Source: Emydura subglobosa (taxonomy: Eukaryota > Chordata > Testudines > Chelidae). From it: DNA of 64,000 nt. The stretch lies in contig ML679959.1 of assembly GCA_007922225.1 (NCBI GenBank), positions 28,562,540-28,626,539 on the forward strand, read 5' to 3'. Position numbers and translations under genes: made by a program. Shown piece by piece: positions 56,527 to 64,000 of this stretch (its first letter is position 1; each line of letters opens with the position of its first letter). The notes under the pieces are model-generated. The model ran no database searches and had not been told where the DNA came from. It saw nothing but the letters and a program-made list of their open reading frames with translations.

Positions 56527-57579
56527 CATAACTGGTTGGAAAACCATTCCCAGGGAGTAGTGGTTCATAATTAAGCTGGATGGGCATATAGAGTGGGGTC
56601 CCAACAGGGAACAGTCCTGGGTCTGGATCTGTTCAATATCTTCATCAATTATTTAGCTAATGGCATAGAGAGTACACTTGTAAAGTTTGCGGATGATACC
56701 AAGGTGGGAGGGGTTGCAAGTGCTTTAGAGGATAGGATTAAAATTCAGAATGATCTGGACAAATGGGAGAAATGATCTGAAGTAAATAGGCATTCAGTTC
56801 AAAATGGCATTCAATGAGGACAAATGCAAATATTAGGAAGGAACAATCAATTGCACACATACAAAATAGGAAATGAAGGAGCACTGAGGAAAGGGATCTG
56901 GGGTCATAGTGGATCACAAGCTGAATATGAGTCAACAGTGTAACACTGTTGCAAAAAAAGCGATCATTCTGGGATGTATCAGCGGGAGTGCTGTAAGCAA
57001 AACACGAGACGTAATTCTTCCACTCTACTCTGTGCTGATTAGGCCTCATCTGGGGTATTGTATCCAGCTCTGGGCTCCACATTTCAGGAAAGATGAGGAC
57101 AAACTGGAGACAATCCAGAGGAGAGCAACAAAAATGATTAAAGGACTAGAAAATATGATCTATGAGCAAAGATTGAAAAAAATGTTTTTGTTTTTGTTTT
57201 TTGTTTGGAGAAGAGCAGATTGAGGGGAGACATGATAACAGTTTTCAAGTACATAAAAGGTTGTTACAAGGAGGGAGAAAAATTGTTCTCTTTAACCTCT
57301 GAGGATAGGACAAGAAGCAATGGGCTTAAATTGCAGCAAGAGAGGTTTAGGTTGGACATTAGGAGAAACTTCCTAATTGTTAGGGTAGTTAAGAACTGGA
57401 ATAAATTGCCTACGGAGGCTGTGGAATCTCCATCACTGGAGATTTTTAAGAGCAGGTTAGACAAACACACACTTGTCAGGGATGGTCTAGTTATTACGTA
57501 GTCCTGTCTTGAAGGCACGGGACAGGACTAGATGACCTACTGAGGTTCCTTCCAGTCCTACACTTCTATGATTCTATGA
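56527..57579 (+). mobile_element. CR1 LINE 3' part (RT end to 3' terminus)
   Basis: Begins at the RT palm region (QGTVLG-DLFNIFINYL, then KFADDTKVGG with the catalytic DD) and runs to the C-terminus ([47 protein letters not shown]). It ends with the CR1-type ATTCTATGA terminus. Several frameshifts and a T-rich insertion near 57,181-57,205 make it inactive. Closely related to the copy at 17,714-18,336. Confidence 0.92.
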
Positions 57580-58189
57580 GGGCAACTCATTGTCCATGAA
57601 GTAAGGCCTAGTTATTGCACTGGGAGTGAGACAGTAGGTGAAAATATTCAGCAACATCTTGAGGTTGTTTTGAATCAGCTTGTATATTTGGGTGTGAACG
57701 CTGAACGGGCCAAACCCACTCCTGAAAGAGAAGTCAACAAACCTACGCCATGATTAAATTTGGCCCAGTTAGTCTTTTCAGTGGCTTATTTTTTTCTGTG
57801 TATTTACTTGTATTCCAGTTGCTTTGGTGCATTTATTATTTTTGTCTTTTAACTATGTCAGTGAAAAGTTTTGGTCCTGCCTTAAAGTGCCCTTCACCAA
57901 TTAAACAGTGTTTGAAAATAAGATCATGTGAAACCTGTGGGACTACTGGGCCGATTAAAAGCAGACTCCAAATTGTACTCCAAAACACACCCAGAAAACA
58001 GCAAGATTTTTATCTATAGACCCGTGTCCCTCAATTACGCAGCAGTGGGAGACTGTAGTAAATAAAGTAAATATTTCCTGTCCCAGCACATCGCTCAACT
58101 GGATTTAGACTCCATGTTGATTGTGAGAGGAAAGAGGGACATTTAAAATATGAAAGAAAGACCCAGAAAGAGGACAATACAACAGAATA

Positions 58190-58501
58190 CAAGGGAAATT
58201 GAAGATAAATATTAGGGGAAACTTCTTATCAGTGAGAACTATCCAGTTAGGTCCCCCCAGGGCAACAGGAAGAGCCCCATCACTTGGGAAATATAAAAAT
58301 AATTTAGACACGCATTAGATAATGTACTTTAGAGAACAAAGCATTGGGAGGCAGATGGATTAAATACTTATTATTAGCAGTGTGATAACATCTAGAGGGC
58401 CCACTGAGAATCTTACAGTCTAAATAGACAAGACTGACAAAAAATGGAAGGGGAAATGATCTAATACAGTTGGTCTCTCCTGGTTTTAATTATGATTCTA
58501 T
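58190..58501 (+). mobile_element. CR1 LINE 3' end, decayed, with probable internal insertion
   Basis: Begins near AATATTAGGGGAAACTTC and ends with TGGTCTCTCCTGGTTTTAAT and ATGATTCTATG. About 80 bases near 58,370-58,455 do not fit the CR1 3'UTR and may be a later insertion. Confidence 0.75.
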
Positions 58502-58714
58502 GAGAATAGAGGACAGAAACTAGAAAAGATGAGTTCATTTATTTAACACGTCTTAGGTTTCCTATGACTCTTGTGTCAAGATTCACATCCTTCCAATTAC
58601 TGCAGTTCTCACAAATCTATCAAAAGAAATACATCATTATTCTCGGGTCACTACTTTGCAATAATAAAGAATATAAGGAAAATGATCTACAGATAAGAGG
58701 TACGATACTCGGTG

Positions 58715-59060
58715 GGAGCTCTTTGTGATCATGTCATGTATTGAAATTGTAAGCTGTCACTTTAAATGCTCGGGGTTTTTTTTCCTGATCCTGCTTGCAG
58801 GCTAGGGGGCTCAATAGGGAAATAAGAGATCTGGGCCTAGCAAGATTAGCAGCAGTCAGTCAGCAGGCAGACTGTCTAGATTAGAGTAAGGTGGGGTGAG
58901 TTGTTTGAGGGAGCAGTCTGCTTTGTCTCTCTCTGTTTTGGGGATTCTTGTGTGTTATCTTTCTGAATTCTACAAAATAAAGTTGTGTTACTTCCTAGAC
59001 TCCCAGCAAGAGTATTGTATGTTTTTATCTAACTTCTCTGTCTTTATTCTGACAATAACA
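58715..59060 (+). mobile_element. LTR-like candidate
   Basis: A block with an AATAAA signal at about 58,976 followed by a GT-rich stretch, preceded by a CAGTCAGTCAGCAGGCAGAC repeat and a pyrimidine-rich strip, an arrangement like a solo LTR. No partner LTR, tRNA primer site or coding region seen nearby. It may instead be another interspersed repeat. Confidence 0.3.
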
Positions 59061-61311
59061 ATTATATCCCCTAATACTGGATGGAAAGATCACCCCAGGG
59101 CAGAGACAAAACTTTCATTCTGGCAAGGACAGGCTGAGGTGGGGCATGGGACATACTGTACATGTGCAGAGAAAAGGCTCAGAGACCACGAAGAAACTGT
59201 AAGGATAAACAGTAGCAGGATCTCTGGCTTTCTTAATTTACGAATTTCTGGAATGTCACGTCTTGTAAAAACAATAAAAAGCAACCCACAGACAGAGCTG
59301 CTTTTAGATCTCCCCTTCACAAAGGCTCTGTCAGCTGCTAGGAATTAGAGCATGGGGTTGCTCGTGTGATCTCTGCAATCTCATTAGGGAGCAGCAAGCA
59401 GGTCTCACCGCTAGCACTTGGGGTTGAGAGTGAGGTTTTCTGGTACGTTGGACCCAAGCACATACCCAGCAGGAGCGAGAGCAAAAGATTGCAGTGACCT
59501 TTCACTGTGTTAATCCATCAACTACTGATGGCTCCAGAACTGGCTTGATTCTGGTGCTGGTACATGTAGAGGTAGCAATGGGAAAGAGTTACGTGGGATC
59601 CTTCCTCATGCTGCAGGAATGTTTAAGGGGGTTCTGTCTCTGTTATTCATTCAAAAAGGTCTCTGAAACCGGGGCTCTAATGGCTAGCTGGGCAGGATAT
59701 CAGTTTGCTGTATTTCCTAGACCTCCACCAGACTTCGAATATTACGGAAAGTCAGGCCAACTTCTGCTCTCGAATGGCAGACTTGTGTGGAGTGTGGGGA
59801 GAAGGAAGAAATGAGACCAGAGAGGGGTAGGAAATCTCACAAATCATCAGAGTATTTGGATGCTTCTTTTCATTTTTATGCCAACACATTTTACTATTCG
59901 GGCCAAATTCTGCCGGGGGGATGCCAACAAAATCAGTGACATTTGGCCAGCAGAGAATGAGGCTCATTTCCTTTATGTTCACACCACTCCCCTTGAGAGC
60001 AGAATGGTGTGTCTTCTTTCTCATCCCAACAGCACAGCAAGTCTATCCCCCGACCCTCTATACACATTCTGTGGTGAACTTAGTCATCTTTTATATTCAA
60101 GAAAGTTGTCATTTGAGGTTTGCTTATGACTAGTTTAAAGTCCATTTGGAGGTCGAGATACTTATGAATTGAATGAATTGCACACACTGAATGAAGCCTT
60201 TGGGTGGGGAGGGGACATGGGGGGGGTTGCCTTTTATAGAAGGAAGCTTTTCCCATCTCACCAAAGCTCGGCTGAAACTAAACTCCATCCTGATTTTCAA
60301 ACAGTTCCCTGCTGAGCCAGATGGAGTAGGACCGGGCAGCGTGTTGAGATGGAGTCAGTGCATTCAGTTTCATTTGGGAACTAAGTCAGATTTTGCCTCC
60401 CAGGTGAAGTGTCATCAAAAGGCTAATGCACTAAATCATTAATACAGTCAGCCAGCTTTTACAGCCATTTCTTTGTAGATGTGGTTTGGGGGCTGTTTCT
60501 AGCTTTGGTTGGATAATTCGAGAGCCCCTTGCGGACACGATTCGAGACATTATGGGCCAGATTCTGATTACACCAGTGTAAGCGAGGCCAGAATCAGATG
60601 CCACATTCAGAGCTCATTGCAAGAGAACAACATTACACCTTTGTCGACCACTGTGGCTGGGAGAGCTGACACTGTCAGGTGTGGCAGCTGTTTGCACACA
60701 AACCAGCAACGGGCTTGAACAGAGACAGGCTCATGGCAAAGCTACTCAGTTAGAAACCGCAAGCCAAAAGTTTTTTAGGGCCCTTCTGACCAATGCTCCA
60801 CATAGACCCTTGCAGGTTAAACCTGCTGTGGATCTGGCTGCCTGTCCTCAGATTGACAATGACTTGTGTATAATATCCGCTCCACTGGAACAATCACAAA
60901 GCAACACAACCCATCAGTGTCTAGGTTCCAGAGAGCCATGAATGGGGCCAAAATACCATACAAATCAGATGTTTCTTCCATATCGGGACAGAAATATACA
61001 GCTTCCTGAGCGACTAAAACGGCCCAGGCAAATTTGTCCATAAACATAACTACAGATAAAGGGTCCCACCCTGCAGTGCTACCCCGTGTAGTGTTTTTTG
61101 GGCTCAGTAGTCATTGTACTCAGCACTATGGCCACTTGGGCTCAGGCTACGAGAACACCGGAACTGCCCAGGCATTAGGGAAGTTCTGATCCGGATCCAC
61201 ATCTAGCCCTGAAAGTTGCATCTTGGACTCACCTCTAGAACAAACACAACACTTCCAACTCCAACACGGAGAACCGAAAAGTGCAAAACTTCATTGTCCT
61301 TCAAAAAAACC

Positions 61312-61336
61312 CCCAACCAACCAACCAACCAACCAA
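61312..61336. repeat. (CCAA)n tetranucleotide repeat
   Basis: Six tandem CCAA units, with further CAAAC-type repeats to about 61,385. Confidence 0.95.
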
Positions 61337-61520
61337 ACTCTTCCTTGCCGTGATGCCTACAACAAAACAAACCAACCAAACAAAGAACCTGACAATGGGC
61401 AGGCAGCTGCTTTGCTGCAATCATTGCTAAATATATTGACCAGTACTCATTGTTTCCTTGTATCCGAGCCTTCGCAACCTGCCTTCTGCTTGTTGTATCC
61501 ACCTGTTGTCTATACTGGAT

Positions 61521-61633
61521 GGCAAGCTCATTGTGGAAAGGATTGTCTCTTTGTTTTATAAGATTGTACGGTGCCTAGCACAACAGGTCTCTGGCCTCTA
61601 AATGCTACTGTAACACAAATAAATAACAACACA
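61521..61633 (+). mobile_element. L2-like 3' tail, copy D
   Basis: GGCAAGCTCATTGTGGAAAG, GTACGGTGCCTAGCACAACA and an AAATAAATAACAACAC tail. Same family as copies A to C. Confidence 0.6.
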
Positions 61634-63120
61634 CGGGGAAAAATCAGGTCCATTCTGTTTAGAAACATGTATCAATCATACTATTCTAGTATCATTTCTG
61701 TAGCAACAAAGCATGGAGTAATTGTGTCCTATCCCTTCTCTTTTCTTTGGAAACTGATTGTCCTCTATTGATAGCCTTCAGTGAAGTCCTACGGAATATC
61801 ATTCAGCTAATGTAGTGACTAGACAGTATGCCATTTGAAGAGGAAGAAACCTAGAAGATCAAGGTTGTACTGGCCAACTCTGAAGAAAAACGATACTGGA
61901 TGCATCCAAACTTGCACAGTGTGTCAGCATTAAATTAGTGGAGTATTTGGTCCCCGGGATATTCTGTAACAGTTCGACAGCAGGTTGAAGATGTAAAGTG
62001 CTATGTAGGTGCTAAATATTATTACTACTTGAAAGCCACTGCCTATGACATTGCCTTATTTTGTACCAAAAACCACTGGGTTTTGCATGATTTCCACACT
62101 AACCTATAAATCAGTCCAGGCTCACTGGAACCTTAACCAAAAGTTACTTGAAACTTGGCCCAGGTTCAAAGAAAAGTGTGCAAATATTTCAGCCAGCCTG
62201 GCCTGAGTTTCAGGTTTATAATGAAACCCCCAAAGCGGGTGAAACACACTGGTTTTTTTCTTCTTGTTTTGCAAAACTTTCATGCAGCCCTAGCCCTGAC
62301 TCCCACTGCTTCTCATCTATATCACAGTGGCTGAACGGGATTGAGATGAATGTAGTGAAACTCAACAACAATGCTTCAAACCTATGCAGGAATGGCTTGC
62401 ACCAAGTAGCATCAGTTCATACCTCACATGGCCTAAACTGTGTGGGTTTGGTGCAGACCTATACAAGATGCAGACCTATACAAGATACTAGATAGATAAA
62501 TAGACAATTGTATGGCTCTGAAGATGCCATTTGCATGTGAAAGGGATTCACAGACTAATGCAAAACAACAAGGCTTTGAAGAACCATGAGAGGAGAACAT
62601 AGAAATGGTCACATCACAGAATATAAGAACGTACAATATGTAGCAGTGTAAGAAGAACCAGCTAAAGATGGAGAAAGAGGACAGAAGGAAGCCTGGTCTT
62701 ATTCCAGGTGGTGAACTAAAACTACTAGCGGATCAATCTAAAGATCAACATTGTGCCAAGACGGTGTCTCTGTGGGAAAGAGTGGCTCAGGAACACAGCC
62801 AAGAAGTGGAATGGTTGGGCTAGCATATGAGGTTTGATCAGGACAAAATGGTGTATTTTCCATTCATTACATTCTTTTCAACTCAAATGGTGGTCTTTGA
62901 AATGGTTGTATTCGGGCAACTAATGCTTGTAACGCAGTTTGTTTACCTTTTTCCTGAGCCCTATGCTACAATTCAGTCGTTTTTAAACATAGAATGGAGA
63001 AAACATATTTTATTTCCTTTATGCAGAACACAAAAGCAATGGCCATGCAAGTAAGGCTGTGCCAGGCCATGGCGGTCTACAGCATAACAGGGAGGAGTTA
63101 GCCCATGTAGAAAAAACAAA

Positions 63121-63150
63121 CTCACACACACACGCGCACGCGAGCACACA
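63121..63150. repeat. CA/CG-rich dinucleotide repeat
   Basis: Imperfect CA repeat with CGCG interruptions. Confidence 0.9.
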
Positions 63151-63619
63151 CGGCTTTCTTGGCTGAATTAAAATCATGAAATAATATTTGATTTCTCTGT
63201 CAAACAAACAAAAAAAAACATGCTCTGGGTGAGTAAGCAGGCAGAATTTTTTAATTTAGATGATATATTTTTAAAACACAAAACGATGTTAAAAGAACAT
63301 TATTAAGGTCGCAAAGCCAAGCACTCGCAAGTTAGGAAATGTCAGTATTAGTGTTGCACAGACAATCTTAATTCAAAGCCCTTGCGTGTACGAATTATGA
63401 TGCAGTCATTAATTACATGATCACATGGTATTTTTCCCACAGGACTCTGCCTAATTCAGTACAGAGTGGACGGAGCTCACTGTTACTGAAGCTATTCAAT
63501 ATTTCATTTTATCCTCATTGCTCAGTGCATGGCCCCAGGTTTCATTTACCGCACGCTCTTCAAACCCTGCTCTGAAGACAGAATAGTTCATTTCCTCTAG
63601 GGCATTGCTATGGCATTCA

Positions 63620-63745
63620 CTGCTATGGTATCACAGTGCTTTGCAAACATTGACGAATTTGTAGTCCCAACATCCTACTGAGATTATTACTTCCATTTTA
63701 CAGACAGGAACCTGAGTCACAGAGACATTAGGGTCAAAAGTATCA
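63620..63745 (-). mobile_element. MIR/CORE-type SINE fragment
   Basis: Contains TTACTTCCATTTTACAGACA and CCTGAGTCACAGAGACATTA, a diverged inverse MIR core. The head is missing or lost into the next repeat. Confidence 0.6.
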
Positions 63746-63759
63746 ACTAATTCTGGGTG

Positions 63760-64000
63760 TCCAATCTGAGAGGCCCAGGACCTGATTACTAGTCATCATG
63801 AGATGTATGTACAGGTAATATTTAAGGAATAATGTATGTATATTGAAGTATGCTTTATGGACTCAGAGTAGAAATTTAGTCACCAGGAGACAATGTGTCT
63901 TGGTGACAGCCCATTTGGGTAGGACGGAGTTATCACCCCACCCTAGTTAGCCTTGCTCCATCCCAAGACTTTCAATGGAAAGCCCATCAGAGACAACTGC
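63760..64000. mobile_element. Unclassified repeat-like sequence running off the right edge
   Basis: I have a sense of familiarity with reptile interspersed repeats here (TCACCAGGAGACAATG, ATCACCCCACCCTAGTTAGC) but cannot name a class. Truncated by the window end. Confidence 0.25.

Larger units (their letters stand above)
59065..63615. other. Upstream flank, no gene seen
   Basis: Contains the (CCAA)n, L2-like copy D and MITE scraps (GGGCCAAATTCTGCCG at 59,900; GGGCCAGATTCTGATTACAC at 60,554). No exon, RNA gene or promoter recognised. Confidence 0.4.

Noticed and set aside
57750..58019. 89-codon open frame with a hydrophobic start
   Set aside because: It follows a CR1 end, has no known domain, and the hydrophobic part comes from T-rich sequence.

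Overview
The window looks like non-avian reptile nuclear DNA, most likely turtle. It has no bacterial-style gene packing. It carries many 3' ends of CR1 LINEs in both orientations, MIR/CORE-type SINEs, an RTE-clade LINE relic, and many short palindromic MITE-like elements of kinds I associate with turtle genomes. The lineage is inferred from this repeat content, not from a database match.

I can support one protein-coding gene. At 51,225-51,680 on the minus strand is the first coding exon of a Leprecan-family prolyl 3-hydroxylase, best matched to P3H2 (LEPREL1). The 152 codons give a signal peptide, a Gly-Pro linker, a TPR-like segment, two CxxxC motifs and the SEDVR/DFQRRVPY/YLQRAYI block, and end exactly at a CAG|GTGAGC splice donor. 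The exon sits in a CpG island (about 51,180-52,060) with GC boxes and an AP-1 consensus. I could find no other P3H2 exon, so 1-51,224 is read as intron 1 (part of it at least) and about 52,060-64,000 as 5' flanking DNA.

Layout: 1-11 kb has MITEs, SINEs and simple repeats. 11-19 kb has CR1 and MIR copies around a GC-richer stretch without recognised features. 20-31 kb has a MITE, old CR1 relics (including an ORF1 esterase relic) and a minus-strand CR1. 32-48 kb has MIRs, CR1 ends, an RTE endonuclease relic at 40.1-40.9 kb, an internally deleted CR1 with a fused endonuclease-RT reading frame at 42.2-43.2 kb, and a MITE nested in a MIR at 46.8-47.2 kb. 50.16-51.22 kb holds an unusual degenerate array next to exon 1. 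52-64 kb has CR1 copies, L2-like tails and an LTR-like candidate.

The most notable signal is this array. Five diverged copies of the last ~42 bases of P3H2 exon 1 plus its splice donor lie in the adjacent 1 kb of intron, separated by GGAT-rich DNA. The best copy matches at 36 of 42 positions. Three copies keep the donor GT, although their coding sense is lost where I checked it. A (GGGGCC)3 tract lies 15 bases inside the intron from the real donor.
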